Shown: positions 19,422 through 29,349 of the stretch, one piece after another
Position numbering within the stretch: the first letter of the stretch is position 1
How the letters are laid out: every line of letters begins with the position of its first letter
The notes under the pieces: model-generated
Database searches by the model: none
The model's input: only the letters and a program-made list of their open reading frames with translations
What the model was told of the DNA's origin: nothing
Made by a program: the position numbers and the translations under genes
Origin: Micromonospora ferruginea
GTDB lineage: Bacteria; Actinomycetota; Actinomycetes; Mycobacteriales; Micromonosporaceae
DNA: 64,000 nucleotides
Assembly: GCF_013694245.2 (NCBI RefSeq)
Contig: NZ_CP059322.2
Location: 4,533,001 to 4,597,000, forward strand
Direction: 5' to 3'

Positions 19422-19706
19422 TCAGCCGTTGCGGCGCTGCTGGGAGCCGTTGGGAGCATTCGTCGGTGAATCCTGCTCGACGGACCCGTCTGTCGGATCG
19501 ACGACTGCCGCGTCGACCCGGCCCGGCTCGCCCGGGTGCGGGAAGCGGTCCGGCAGGCGGCGCAGCCGGGCGTTCATGTTGCGGATGAGCAGGACGGTGA
19601 CGGTGGCCAGCGCGATGATGAGGAAGAGGCCCATCGGCCCGGCCAGACCACCCGTGCGGGTGTCACCGAAGTTGTTCTCCGCGAGCACCTGGGCGGTGGT
19701 CAGCAT
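19422..19706 (-). CDS. Small single-span membrane protein next to mca
   Basis: 94 residues with one transmembrane segment (LFLIIALATVTVLLIRNMNARLRRLP) and a polar, acidic tail. The N-terminus LAENNFGDTRTGGLAGP precedes the helix. From memory, mycobacteria carry a similar small membrane protein between mca and greA (the Rv1081c position). Function unknown. It lies 48 bp downstream of the mca stop on the same strand. Confidence 0.75.
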   Translation of the reverse strand: MLTTAQVLAENNFGDTRTGGLAGPMGLFLIIALATVTVLLIRNMNARLRRLPDRFPHPGEPGRVDAAVVDPTDGSVEQDSPTNAPNGSQQRRNG

Positions 19707-19754
19707 GGTGTTCCTCCGATGTGCGGCTGACGACCAGGGTAGCTCCCGCGGACG

Positions 19755-20636
19755 TCAGCGGGCACGGCACGTCTCCCGCACCCCTGCGAAGAGGTCGGAC
19801 TCGGGCAGCGGGCTGTCCACCAGCGAGCGGGCGAGTTGGAAGTCCTCCGTCGGCCAGGCGCGCCGTTGCAGGTCCATCGGCACCTGGAACCAGAATCCGT
19901 CCGGGTCGATCTGGGTGGCGTGGGCGCGCAGCGCGTCGTCGCGGACCGGGAAGTAGGCGGCGCAGTCGACCCGGGTGGTGATCCGCTCACCCTTGTCGGG
20001 GCGGTCCTCCCAGCGCTTCATCCACTCGCCGTACGGCGACTCGTGGCCGGCGGCGAGCATCGCCTCGTGCAGGCTCATGATCTTGGCGCGGGAGAAGCCC
20101 ACGTCGTAGTAGAGCTTCAGCGGCTGCCACGGCTCGCCCAGCTCCGGGTGACGCTCCGGGTCGCCGGCCGCCTCGAACGCCGCCACGGTGACCTGGTGGG
20201 TCATGATGTGGTCCGGGTGCGGGTAGCCGCCCTCCTCGTCGTACGTCGTGACGACGTGCGGGCGGAACTGGCGCATCAGCCGCACCAGCGGCGCGGCGGC
20301 GACCTCCACCTCCTGCAACGCGAAGCAGCCCGCCGGCAGCGGCGGCAGCGGGTCGCCCTCGGGCAGCCCGGAGTCGACGAAGCCGAGCCAGGCCTGCTCG
20401 ACGCCGAGGATGGCGCGCGCGGCGTCCATCTCGGCCCGGCGGATGTCGCCGATGTTGGCCCACACGTCCGGCCGGTCCATCTTGGGGTTCAACACGCTGC
20501 CCCGCTCACCGCCGGTGCAGGTGACGACCAGGACGTCGACCCCCTCGGCGACGTATTTCGCCATGGTGGCGGCGCCCTTGCTCGACTCGTCGTCGGGATG
20601 GGCGTGCACCGCCATGAGACGCAGTTGCTCTGCCAC
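19755..20636 (-). CDS. mca: Mycothiol S-conjugate amidase
   Basis: Mca cleaves mycothiol S-conjugates, releasing a mercapturic acid for export and recycling GlcN-Ins. 293 residues from GTG 20636, close to the mycobacterial size. The zinc site begins HAHPDDESSKG and continues with the YPHPDH motif of LmbE-like deacetylases. The start was chosen for GAGGAG 10 nt upstream; the frame is open much further back without family similarity. It diverges from the DUF4307 gene. Its presence confirms an actinobacterium. Confidence 0.95.
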   Translation of the reverse strand: MAEQLRLMAVHAHPDDESSKGAATMAKYVAEGVDVLVVTCTGGERGSVLNPKMDRPDVWANIGDIRRAEMDAARAILGVEQAWLGFVDSGLPEGDPLPPLPAGCFALQEVEVAAAPLVRLMRQFRPHVVTTYDEEGGYPHPDHIMTHQVTVAAFEAAGDPERHPELGEPWQPLKLYYDVGFSRAKIMSLHEAMLAAGHESPYGEWMKRWEDRPDKGERITTRVDCAAYFPVRDDALRAHATQIDPDGFWFQVPMDLQRRAWPTEDFQLARSLVDSPLPESDLFAGVRETCRAR

Positions 20637-20879
20637 CTTCGGCGCTCCTCGTCTGTGCCCGTCGACCGGCCCACCCGGACCGACCGGCTGACCTGCCGGA
20701 ATCTCCCCCCGCGCCCGCGAAAGCCCCCGTGCTGGCCGGTCGGGCGGTCGCCGGAGTGGTCGGAACCACCCTGGCCGGTCGCGGCCGACCTGCCATCCTT
20801 GGCTCAGCGCCGGGCTGGGAAGATGGACCCTGCCATTCTTGCCGATGCCGACGACAACAACGCCAGGAGATACCCGCCG

Positions 20880-21314
20880 GTGAGCGAGACGCACACCACA
20901 GTCACACCGGGCCCGCCGGTCTTCCCGCCCGGCCGATACGGCCGCCGCCGGGAGCCGGGGCGGCGCCGGCCGCTCCTGCTCGCCCTGGTGGTGGCGGTCG
21001 TGCTGGTCCTCCTCGGGCTGGGCGCCGCGAAGCTCTACAGCCAGTACGGCGACCCCGAGTACCAGGGCGAGATGATCAGCTACACCGGGATCACCGACTC
21101 CCGGGTGGTGGTCGACTTCCGGGTCACCGTCCCGCCGGGCGGCTCCGCCGTCTGCCTGCTGCGGGCCCGCTCGCACGACGGCGCCGAGGTGGGCCACGTC
21201 GAGGCCACCGTGACCGCCGCACCCGGCCAGCGCCACGTCCGGACCACCCGGGAGGTGCCGACCAGCGCGCGGCCGTTCATCGGCGAGGTGTTGCGCTGCC
21301 GACCGACCGGCTGA
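20880..21314 (+). CDS. DUF4307 single-span membrane protein
   Basis: 144 residues from GTG 20880, set by AGGAGA 9 nt upstream. A basic N-terminus (RYGRRREPGRRRP), one transmembrane helix (LLLALVVAVVLVLLGLGAA) and an extracytoplasmic beta-rich domain (VVVDFRVTVPPGG, AVCLLRARSHDGAEVG). This is the DUF4307 pattern. The gene diverges from mca and precedes greA, a neighbourhood I recall as conserved in actinobacteria. The function is not known. Confidence 0.85.
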   Translation: MSETHTTVTPGPPVFPPGRYGRRREPGRRRPLLLALVVAVVLVLLGLGAAKLYSQYGDPEYQGEMISYTGITDSRVVVDFRVTVPPGGSAVCLLRARSHDGAEVGHVEATVTAAPGQRHVRTTREVPTSARPFIGEVLRCRPTG

Positions 21315-21458
21315 GCCGGACGTCCGGGGAGCTTCCGGACACGCACCCCAGGTCCCACCACCGGCACCCGGGGTGATCGACCACACTCCGACGGGTACGA
21401 CACTGGTAGCTTGGTAGTTCACCTGTCAGCCAGCCCGCACCAATCGAGGAGATCGCCT

Positions 21459-21959
21459 GTGTCCACCAACGGAAACGAGGCGCCCGCCACCTGGCTGTCC
21501 CAGGACGCTTACGACCGGCTCCAGGCCGAGCTCGACGAGATGATCGCCAACCGGCCGGTCATCGCCGCCGAGATCAACGCCCGGCGCGAGGAGGGCGACC
21601 TGCGGGAGAACGGTGGCTACCACGCCGCCCGCGAGGAGCAGGGCAAGGCCGAGGGGCGCATCCTCTACCTCAAGGAGCTGCTGCGCACCGCCAAGGTCGG
21701 TGAGGCGCCGGATGCCGACGCGGTGTCGCCCGGCATGGTCGTGACGATCTACTTCGACGACGACGCCGACGACACCGAGACGTTCCTGCTCGGCTCCCGC
21801 GAGATCGCCTCCACCACCGACCTCACCGTCTACAGCCCCGAGTCCGCGCTCGGCCGGGCCATCCTCGGCGGCAAGGCGGGCCAGACCTGCACCTACACCG
21901 CCCCGAGCGGCGCCGACATCAAGGTGACCGTGGTGTCGTTCGAGCCCTACTCGGGCTGA
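21459..21959 (+). CDS. greA: Transcription elongation factor GreA
   Basis: GreA enters the RNA polymerase secondary channel and triggers cleavage of backtracked RNA. 166 residues. The N-terminal coiled coil holds the acidic tip EEGDLRENGGYHAAREEQ, and the C-terminal FKBP-like domain has the SPESALGRAILGGKAG signature. GTG at 21459 is preceded by GAGGAG. It stands alone between the DUF4307 gene and the ilvA gene, which converges on it. Confidence 0.96.
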   Translation: MSTNGNEAPATWLSQDAYDRLQAELDEMIANRPVIAAEINARREEGDLRENGGYHAAREEQGKAEGRILYLKELLRTAKVGEAPDADAVSPGMVVTIYFDDDADDTETFLLGSREIASTTDLTVYSPESALGRAILGGKAGQTCTYTAPSGADIKVTVVSFEPYSG

Positions 21960-22040
21960 CCCCTCCGGACCCGCGCCGGACGGCTCGGGTCCGACCCGAC
22001 CGAGGCTGACAGGCTCCTCGGCCCCGAGCCGCACATCCCG

Positions 22041-22075
22041 GAACGCCCCGACCGGATCATCCGGCCGGGGCGTTC
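22041..22075. terminator. Hairpin between convergent greA and ilvA
   Basis: GAACGCCCCGACCGG (22041-22055) faces CCGGCCGGGGCGTTC (22061-22075) across a 5-nt loop. The single mismatch becomes a G-U pair in the minus-strand RNA, so the helix is slightly better for the ilvA transcript. No T-tract. It probably serves both genes. Confidence 0.65.
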
Positions 22076-22091
22076 GGCATTCCGGACGGGC

Positions 22092-23312
22092 TCACCCCTC
22101 GCCCGCGAAGACCACCTGGTAGCCGCTCGCGCGCAACGCGCTGATAAGCGTGTCCGAGTGCTCCACCCCGCGGGTCTCCACGGACAGCGCCACCTCCACC
22201 TCGCCGAGGCGCAGGTGCGGATTGGCCCGCTGGTGCACCACGTCCACCACGTTCGCCCGGTGCTCGGCGATCTCGCTGAGCAGCGAGGCGAGCTGGCCGG
22301 GCCGGTCGGTGCAGCGCACCGTGACGCGCAGGAAACGCCCGGCCGCCGCCAGGCCGTGCTCGATCACCCGGAGCATCAGCAGCGGGTCGATGTTGCCGCC
22401 GGAGAGCACCGCCACCGTCGGCGTGGTCACCTCCACCGCGCCGGCCATCAACGCCGCCACGCCCACCGCGCCGGCCGGCTCCACCACCTGCTTGCCGCGC
22501 TCCAACAGCATCAGCAACGCCCGGGAGATGTCCTCCTCGGAGACCGTGACGACGTCGTCGACCAGCTTGCGGACGTGGGTGAAGGTCAGCTCGCCGGGCC
22601 GGCCCACGGCGATGCCGTCGGCGATCGTCGCGAAGGACGGCAGCCGGACCGGTTCGCCGGCCCGCAGCGAGGGCGGGAAGGCCGCGGCGCTCGCCGCCTG
22701 CACCCCGATCACGCGTACGTCGGGACGCAGCGCCTTGGCCGCCACCGCCATCCCCGAGACGAGCCCGCCACCACCGACCCCGGTCACGATGGTGCGCACG
22801 TCCGGGCACTGTTCGAGGATCTCCAGCGCCACCGTGCCCTGTCCGGCGATGACGTCCGGGTGGTCGAACGGGTGGATGAACACCGCGCCGGTACGCTCCG
22901 CGAAGGTCTGCGCCGCGACCAGCGACTCGTCCACCGTGTTGCCGACCAGCTCGATCCGGGCGCCGTACCCCTTGGTGGCGGCGACCTTCGGCAGCGGCGC
23001 GTTCACCGGCATGAAGACGGTGGCCTGCGCGCCGACCAGGCCGGCGGCGAGCGCCACCCCCTGGGCGTGGTTGCCGGCGCTCGCCGCGACCACGCCGCGC
23101 GCCCGCTCCTCGGCGGAGAGCCGGGAGATCCGCACGTACGCGCCGCGCACCTTGTACGACCCGGCGCGCTGCACGTTCTCGCACTTGAGCCAGACCGGGC
23201 CGCCGAGCGCGGCGCTGAGCGGCCGGGAGGGCTCCAGCGGGGTGGTGCGGGTGACGCCGGCGAGCAGTTCCCGCGCGGCCTGTACGTCGGCGAGACCGAC
23301 CATCTCCGTCAT
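22092..23312 (-). CDS. ilvA: Threonine ammonia-lyase with C-terminal ACT domain
   Basis: This PLP enzyme deaminates threonine to 2-oxobutanoate, the first step to isoleucine. 406 residues. The PLP lysine is in GSYKVRGAY, the phosphate loop is VGGGGLVSG, and SAGNHAQGVA is complete. A single ACT-type domain closes the protein (VRCTDRPGQLASLLSEI), as in the shorter catabolic/TdcB-like forms with an ACT tail rather than two-domain biosynthetic IlvA. Feedback control may therefore differ. ATG at 23312, with only a weak GGGGC upstream. Confidence 0.92.
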   Translation of the reverse strand: MTEMVGLADVQAARELLAGVTRTTPLEPSRPLSAALGGPVWLKCENVQRAGSYKVRGAYVRISRLSAEERARGVVAASAGNHAQGVALAAGLVGAQATVFMPVNAPLPKVAATKGYGARIELVGNTVDESLVAAQTFAERTGAVFIHPFDHPDVIAGQGTVALEILEQCPDVRTIVTGVGGGGLVSGMAVAAKALRPDVRVIGVQAASAAAFPPSLRAGEPVRLPSFATIADGIAVGRPGELTFTHVRKLVDDVVTVSEEDISRALLMLLERGKQVVEPAGAVGVAALMAGAVEVTTPTVAVLSGGNIDPLLMLRVIEHGLAAAGRFLRVTVRCTDRPGQLASLLSEIAEHRANVVDVVHQRANPHLRLGEVEVALSVETRGVEHSDTLISALRASGYQVVFAGEG

Positions 23313-23365
23313 GCCCCGATCGTGCCACCCACCCCCGGCGGAAGCTGCGGCGACGTCACCGACGG

Positions 23366-24778
23366 TCAGGTGGCGGCGGGTGACCCCGTGCCGACCCGGG
23401 GATAGCCGGGCGCGTGCCGGGTCCACGGCGCCTGCATCTCGAACTGGCCGGCCACCCCGAGCAGCAGCAGCTCGGAGCCGGGCGGGCCGACGAACTGCAC
23501 GCCGACCGGCAACCCGTCCGGGCGGCGACCCACCGGCACCACGATCGACGGCAGGCCGGCGATGTTCCACGGCGCGGCGTACGGGGCGTACCGGATGTTC
23601 GTCCGCATGTTCGCCAGCCAGGACCGGCCCGACCAGCCGGCGGCCTCCGGCGGCGGCCCGGCCAGCGCCGGGGTGAGCAGCAGGTCGACCGAGTGGTCGT
23701 CGAAGAAGTGCACCGACCGCTCGCGCCAGGCGGCCCGGTCGGCCTCCCGGACGTACCCCCGGCGCTGCGCCCACTCGCCGAGCGCGACGTGCCGGCGGCT
23801 GCGCCGCTGGAGCTGGCGCGGCGCCACCCCGGCGGCGCGCACGTCGGCGGCGGCGGCCGCGAACCAGGTGGCGATGCCCTGCAGGCCGAGCCGGGTCGGG
23901 TAGACCGGGTCGGTGGGCACGGTGTCGTGCCCGGCGGCGGCGAGCAGCCGACCGGCGGCGGTGACCGCGTCCCGGTTCGGCGCGTCCGGGGAGACGCCCT
24001 TCACCGGGGAGCGCAGCGACACGCCCACCCGCAGCCGGGGCGGCGGGACCAGCTTGTCCGGCCGGCGACCGGCCAGCACCGAGAAGCCGACCACCGCGTC
24101 GGCCACCGTGCCGGTCAGCACGCCGTGCTCGGTGAGCCCGAACCAGTCGTCCGCGCCGAGCTGGCAGGGCACCACGCCCCGGCCGGGCTTGAGCCCGACC
24201 AGGCCGCAGCAGGCCGCCGGGATGCGGATCGAGCCGAGGCCGTCGTTGCCGTGGGCCATCGGCACCATCCCGGCGGCCACCGCGGCGGCCGCGCCGCCGG
24301 AGGAGCCACCGGGGGTACGCGCCGGATCCCAGGGGTTGCGGGTCACCCCGGTGTCGTCGTCGGTGAGGGCCCACAGGCCCAGCTCCGGCATCCGGGTCAC
24401 GCCGAGGATCACCGCGCCCGCGCCGCGCAACCGGCGGACCACCTCGTGGTCGGCCTCGGCCACCGGGGTACGCATCGCGGCGGACCCGTTCCAGGTGGGC
24501 AGCCCGGCGACGGGCGTGTTCTCCTTGACCGCCACCGGCACCCCGGCCAGCGGCAGGTCGGCCAACTCCTCCTGCTCGTCGACCTTCTCCGCCTCGGTGA
24601 TCGCCTCGCCGCCGCGTACCGTGCGGAACGCGGCCAGCTCGGCGTCGACCCGGGACACGTGGTCGAGGTGGTCGGCCACCACCTGGGTGGCGGAGACGTC
24701 GCCACGGCGCACCGCGCGGGCGATCTGTTTCGCGGTCGCGCCGACCCAGGTCGTCGGCAAGATGTCCGGCACTGCCAC
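23366..24778 (-). CDS. Amidase-signature family hydrolase
   Basis: About 470 residues. The Ser-Ser-Lys catalytic set is visible: lysine in VPVAVKENTP, the cis-serine in GGSSGGAAAAVAAG, and the nucleophile serine in GLGSIRIPAACC. This family hydrolyses amides; the substrate cannot be inferred. GTG 24778 abuts GGAGG, leaving no spacing, so the GTG two codons further in (24772, 6 nt from GGAGG) is the likelier start. It lies 17 bp downstream of the metB stop, so the two are probably co-transcribed. Confidence 0.9.
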   Translation of the reverse strand: MAVPDILPTTWVGATAKQIARAVRRGDVSATQVVADHLDHVSRVDAELAAFRTVRGGEAITEAEKVDEQEELADLPLAGVPVAVKENTPVAGLPTWNGSAAMRTPVAEADHEVVRRLRGAGAVILGVTRMPELGLWALTDDDTGVTRNPWDPARTPGGSSGGAAAAVAAGMVPMAHGNDGLGSIRIPAACCGLVGLKPGRGVVPCQLGADDWFGLTEHGVLTGTVADAVVGFSVLAGRRPDKLVPPPRLRVGVSLRSPVKGVSPDAPNRDAVTAAGRLLAAAGHDTVPTDPVYPTRLGLQGIATWFAAAAADVRAAGVAPRQLQRRSRRHVALGEWAQRRGYVREADRAAWRERSVHFFDDHSVDLLLTPALAGPPPEAAGWSGRSWLANMRTNIRYAPYAAPWNIAGLPSIVVPVGRRPDGLPVGVQFVGPPGSELLLLGVAGQFEMQAPWTRHAPGYPRVGTGSPAAT

Positions 24779-24795
24779 CCTCCGTCGTCCAGCGG

Positions 24796-25938
24796 TCAGC
24801 CCAGTGCCTGCTCCAGATCGGCGAGCAGGTCGTCGACCGTCTCGATGCCGACAGACAGTCGCACGAGATCACCGGGAACTTCAAGCGGCGAGCCGGCAGC
24901 GCTCGCGTGTGTCATCCGTCCCGGGTGCTCGATCAGGGACTCGACGCCGCCGAGCGACTCGGCGAGCACGAACAGCCGGGCCCGGTTGCAGATCTCGACC
25001 GCGTGCTCCTCGCCGCCGGCCGCCCGGAACGAGATCATGCCGCCGAACCGGCGCATCTGCTTGGCGGCCACCTCGTGCCCCGGGTGCGAGGACAGGCCCG
25101 GGTAGATGACCTGGGCGACCTTCGCGTTGCCGTCCAGGAAGGCGGCGATCCGCTCGGCGTTGTCGCAGTGCCGGTCCATCCGTACCCCGAGGGTCTTGAT
25201 GCCGCGCAGGGTGAGCCAGGCGTCGAACGGGCCGTTGATCGCGCCCATCGCGTTCTGGTGGTAGCGCAGCTCCTCGCCGAGCGTGCGGTCCGCGGCGACC
25301 AGCGCGCCACCGACCACGTCGGAGTGTCCGCCGACGTACTTGGTGGTGGAGTGCACCACCACGTCCGCGCCGAACGCGATCGGTTGCTGGAGGTACGGCG
25401 AGGCGAACGTGTTGTCGACCACCAGCAGGGCGCCGGCGTCGTGCGCCACGGCGGCCAGCGCGGCGATGTCGGCGATGCCGAGCAGCGGATTGGTCGGCGT
25501 CTCCACCCAGACGATCCGGGTGGCGCCGGGCCGGATCGCGGCGCGCACCGCGTCCGGGTCGGAGACCTTCGCCGGGGTGTAGTCGAGGCCCCAGCGCTCG
25601 GCCACCTTCGCGAACAGCCGGTAGGTGCCGCCGTACGCGTCGTCCGGGATCACCACGTGGTCGCCCGGCTTGCAGACGGTCCGCAGCAGCGTGTCCTCGG
25701 CGGCCAGGCCGCTGGCGAAGGCGAGCGCCACCGGACCGCCCTCCAGCGCGGCCAGGCACTCCTGCAACGCGTCCCGGGTGGGGTTGCCGGAACGGCTGTA
25801 CTCGTAGCCCTCGCGGGGCGCGCCGACGGCGTCCTGGGCGTAGGTGCTGGTCTGGTAGATCGGTGGGATCACCGCGCCGGTGCGGGCCTCGGGGTCCTGG
25901 CCGGCGTGGATGGCGAGTGTCTCGAAGCCGTGGCTCAT
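24796..25938 (-). CDS. metB: Cystathionine gamma-synthase (Cys/Met metabolism PLP enzyme)
   Basis: 380 residues. The PLP lysine lies in HSTTKYVGGHSD, preceded by VVDNTFASPYLQQP, and the substrate loop EYSRSGNPTRDALQ is present. MetB joins O-succinyl- or O-acetyl-homoserine with cysteine to give cystathionine. With cbs 10 kb away, interconversion of cysteine and homocysteine is covered. Gamma-lyase or homocysteine-synthase activity cannot be excluded by motif alone. ATG at 25938 precedes the SHGFETLAIHAGQ opening of the family. The longer open frame reaches into the upstream palindrome and is not used. Confidence 0.93.
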   Translation of the reverse strand: MSHGFETLAIHAGQDPEARTGAVIPPIYQTSTYAQDAVGAPREGYEYSRSGNPTRDALQECLAALEGGPVALAFASGLAAEDTLLRTVCKPGDHVVIPDDAYGGTYRLFAKVAERWGLDYTPAKVSDPDAVRAAIRPGATRIVWVETPTNPLLGIADIAALAAVAHDAGALLVVDNTFASPYLQQPIAFGADVVVHSTTKYVGGHSDVVGGALVAADRTLGEELRYHQNAMGAINGPFDAWLTLRGIKTLGVRMDRHCDNAERIAAFLDGNAKVAQVIYPGLSSHPGHEVAAKQMRRFGGMISFRAAGGEEHAVEICNRARLFVLAESLGGVESLIEHPGRMTHASAAGSPLEVPGDLVRLSVGIETVDDLLADLEQALG

Positions 25939-26087
25939 GCCCGAGACGTTAGTCGGCCGGTCCGTCGCGGTGCCGCCAACCCGGGCGCGTCGGTCCGGTC
26001 GACCATACCGGGCCGGCGAGTTCGACCGAAGCACTGCCGTCCCGCCTGCTCGGCGCGATCGACCGGATCTCCACCCCTCTGGACAAG

Positions 26088-26150
26088 CTTTGATCATGAA
26101 GTTGGCGGTATTCGTAGAGATCAAAGATGCCGCCAACTTCATGATCAAAG
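26088..26150. repeat. Palindromic repeat with GATCATGAAGTTGGCGG arms, copy 1
   Basis: Perfect 21-bp inverted arms (26088-26108, 26130-26150) around a 21-nt spacer, between the divergent metB and HIT genes. The 17-nt core is identical in both arms and in a second copy at 55034-55096. No protein is encoded. Confidence 0.92.
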
Positions 26151-26209
26151 GAGTTCAGGCGGGCAGGGTGGGACGGGTGGGTCGGCCAGTTCGGGCCTAG
26201 GCTGCGTTG

Positions 26210-26623
26210 ATGAGCGGGTGCGTGTTCTGCGGGATCGTGGCCGGCGAGGTGCCGGCCTTCACCGTGACCGACGAGCCGGACGGGGTGGCGTTCCTCGACA
26301 CCCGGCCGGTGTTCAAAGGCCACGTGCTGGTGGTGCCGCGCACGCACCTGGTGACGATCGCCGACCTGCCCGCCGAAACGCTGCCGGGCTACTTCCGGCT
26401 GGTGCGGCGGATCGCGGTGGCGGTGCAGTCCGGTCTGGGGTCCGGTGGGACGTTCGTGGCGATGAACAACACCGTGTCCCAGTCCGTCCCGCACCTGCAC
26501 ACCCACGTGGTGCCCCGCACCAAGGGCGACGGGCTGCGCGGCTTCTTCTGGCCGCGCACCCGCTACGCCGACGACGACGAGGCGAAAGGCTTCGCCGAGC
26601 GGATCTCCGCCGCGCTGGCCTGA
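26210..26623 (+). CDS. HIT family nucleotide hydrolase/transferase
   Basis: 137 residues. The histidine triad reads HLHTHVVPR, the nucleophile motif of the family, and CVFCGI at the N-terminus is the usual zinc-type start of HIT proteins. Members cleave or transfer nucleoside monophosphate from dinucleotides or adenylylated compounds. ATG at 26210; a TTG one codon earlier is also open. Transcribed rightward, 76 bp before msrA, and may share its transcript. Confidence 0.92.
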   Translation: MSGCVFCGIVAGEVPAFTVTDEPDGVAFLDTRPVFKGHVLVVPRTHLVTIADLPAETLPGYFRLVRRIAVAVQSGLGSGGTFVAMNNTVSQSVPHLHTHVVPRTKGDGLRGFFWPRTRYADDDEAKGFAERISAALA

Positions 26624-26699
26624 GGTCGGGACGGGCGGGTAAGGAACCGGGGACCGGCGCTGTTGCACAGGCTGGGAAAGCCACGAGAGGAGTCCCACC

Positions 26700-27362
<663 letters not shown>

Positions 27363-27373
27363 GCCGACAGCGT

Positions 27374-27408
27374 CCGGGCCTGCGGTGTTCGTCACACCGC
27401 GGGCCCGG
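27374..27408 (+). terminator. Hairpin terminator of msrA
   Basis: CCGGGCC (27374-27380) pairs with GGCCCGG (27402-27408), and GCGGTGT (27382-27388) with ACACCGC (27394-27400), with one T/G mismatch between the helices and a 5-nt loop. It starts 11 nt after the stop and is followed by CACATTT, a weak T-rich patch. Confidence 0.75.
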
Positions 27409-27556
27409 CACATTTCCGACATCGGCCACCGGGCGGGCAGGAACCGAAGGCGTGACGGACGACCACCCTGGGTGACGGCGCACTGTAGCAAGGTGTCACA
27501 CGTTCGTCATCGTCTCAACAGGCGAACTGCAACAAGCTCTGGCAGCATTGGCTCGT

Positions 27557-29347
27557 ATGTGCGGACTTGCGGGAGAGTTCCGCCGTGACGGTTCACGCGC
27601 CGACGTCTCGGCCGTGGAGCGGATGGCGGCCACGATGAGTGACCGAGGGCCCGACGACAGCGGCATCTGGTCGCAGGGCCCGACCGCGTTGGGACACCGA
27701 CGCCTCAAAATCATCGACTTGTCCGCCGCCAGCGGCCAACCGATCGTCGATGCCGCCGCGGGCCTCACCGGAGTCTTCAACGGCTGCATCTACAACTACC
27801 GGGAACTGCGCGCCGAGCTCCAGGCCAAGGGCCACCGCTTCTTCTCCGCCGGGGACAGCGAGGTCGTGGTCAAGGCGTACGCCGAGTGGGGGCTCGACTT
27901 CGTCGACCACCTGATCGGCATGTTCGCGGTGGCGATCAGCGAGCGGGACACCGGCCGGCTGGTGCTGGCCCGGGACCGCCTCGGCATCAAGCCGCTCTAC
28001 CTCGCCGAGACCCCCGGCGTGGTGCGCTTCGCCTCGACCCTGCCGGCGCTGCTGGCCGGCGGCGGCGTGGACACCACCATCGACCGGGTGGCGCTCGCCC
28101 ACTACCTGAGCTTCCACAGCATCGTGCCGCCGCCGCGGACCATCCTCGCCGGCGTCACCAAGCTGCCGCCGGCCACGGTCCGGGTGTACGAGGCGGACGG
28201 CACCACCCGCGACCGGGTCTACTGGGACCCGGCGTTCGGCCGGGCCGACGAGCGGGCCGGCTGGTCCGAGCGGGACTGGCAGGACGCGCTGCTCGACTCG
28301 CTGACCACCGCGGTGCGCCGCCGGATGGTGGCCGACGTGCCGGTGGGTGTGCTGCTCTCCGGCGGCCTCGACTCCAGCCTGGTGGTCGCGCTGCTGGCCG
28401 GCGAGGGGCAGGCCCGTTCCGGCCTGGCCACGTTCTCCATCGGCTTCGACGCGGTGGGCGGCCGGGAGGGCGACGAGTTCGTCTACTCCGACCTGGTGGC
28501 GAAGACGTTCGGCACCGACCACCACCAGATCCGGGTGCCCACCGGCGACCTGCTGCCGCCGCTGGAGGCCGCCGTCGCGGCCATGAGCGAACCCATGGTC
28601 AGCCACGACTGCGTGGCGTTCTGGCTGCTCAGCCAGGAGGTCGCCCGGCACGTGAAGGTGGTCCAGTCGGGTCAGGGCGCGGACGAGATCCTGGGCGGCT
28701 ACCACTGGTACCCGCCGCTGGCCGGGGTGGACCGGGAGCAGGCGCTGGAGACGTACGCGAAGGCGTTCTTCGACCGCGACGCGGCCGGACTGGCCCGGGT
28801 GCTCAACCCCGACTGGCTGGCCGACGGCGACCCGGCGCGCGAGTTCGTGGCCGCGCACCTGGGCCGGGCCGGCGCGCAGACCGCGGTCGACGCCGGCCTG
28901 CGGATCGACACCCAGGTCATGCTGACCGACGACCCGGTGAAGCGGGTCGACAACATGACCATGGCACACGGGCTGGAGGCCCGGGTGCCGTTCCTCGACC
29001 ACGAGTTCGTCGAGCTGGCCGCGAGCTGCCCGCCGGAGCTGAAGCTGGCCCAGGGCGGCAAGGGCGTGCTCAAGGAGATCGGCCGGCGGGTGCTGCCGCA
29101 CGAGGTCATCGACCGGCCGAAGGGCTACTTCCCGGTGCCGGGCCTCACCCACCTGGAGGGCAAGCTCCTCGACCGGGTACGCGACGCGCTCAGCGCCCCG
29201 GAGGCGCGCCGCCGTGACCTGTTCCGCGCCGACTACGTCGACGCGCTGCTCGCCGACCCGAACGCCGAACTGACCCCGTTGAACGGAAACAAGCTGTGGC
29301 AACTGGGACTCCTGGAAATGTGGCTCCAGAGCCACGGAATCGACTGA
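27557..29347 (+). CDS. asnO: Asparagine synthase-type amidotransferase of the NAGGN osmolyte system
   Basis: 596 residues. ATG at 27557 puts cysteine at position 2 (MCGLAGEF), the Ntn nucleophile of class II glutamine amidotransferases; an upstream TTG would bury it. The C-terminal half has the PP-loop LLSGGLDSSLVVALL and the GQGADEILGGY motif. A GNAT/ATP-grasp ligase and an M42 peptidase follow directly. That gene trio marks the N-acetylglutaminylglutamine amide pathway, where this enzyme amidates the dipeptide. The assignment rests on that context, since the protein alone looks like AsnB. The gap to the next gene is 2 bp, a tight operon. Confidence 0.88.
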   Translation: MCGLAGEFRRDGSRADVSAVERMAATMSDRGPDDSGIWSQGPTALGHRRLKIIDLSAASGQPIVDAAAGLTGVFNGCIYNYRELRAELQAKGHRFFSAGDSEVVVKAYAEWGLDFVDHLIGMFAVAISERDTGRLVLARDRLGIKPLYLAETPGVVRFASTLPALLAGGGVDTTIDRVALAHYLSFHSIVPPPRTILAGVTKLPPATVRVYEADGTTRDRVYWDPAFGRADERAGWSERDWQDALLDSLTTAVRRRMVADVPVGVLLSGGLDSSLVVALLAGEGQARSGLATFSIGFDAVGGREGDEFVYSDLVAKTFGTDHHQIRVPTGDLLPPLEAAVAAMSEPMVSHDCVAFWLLSQEVARHVKVVQSGQGADEILGGYHWYPPLAGVDREQALETYAKAFFDRDAAGLARVLNPDWLADGDPAREFVAAHLGRAGAQTAVDAGLRIDTQVMLTDDPVKRVDNMTMAHGLEARVPFLDHEFVELAASCPPELKLAQGGKGVLKEIGRRVLPHEVIDRPKGYFPVPGLTHLEGKLLDRVRDALSAPEARRRDLFRADYVDALLADPNAELTPLNGNKLWQLGLLEMWLQSHGID

Positions 29348-29349
29348 CC

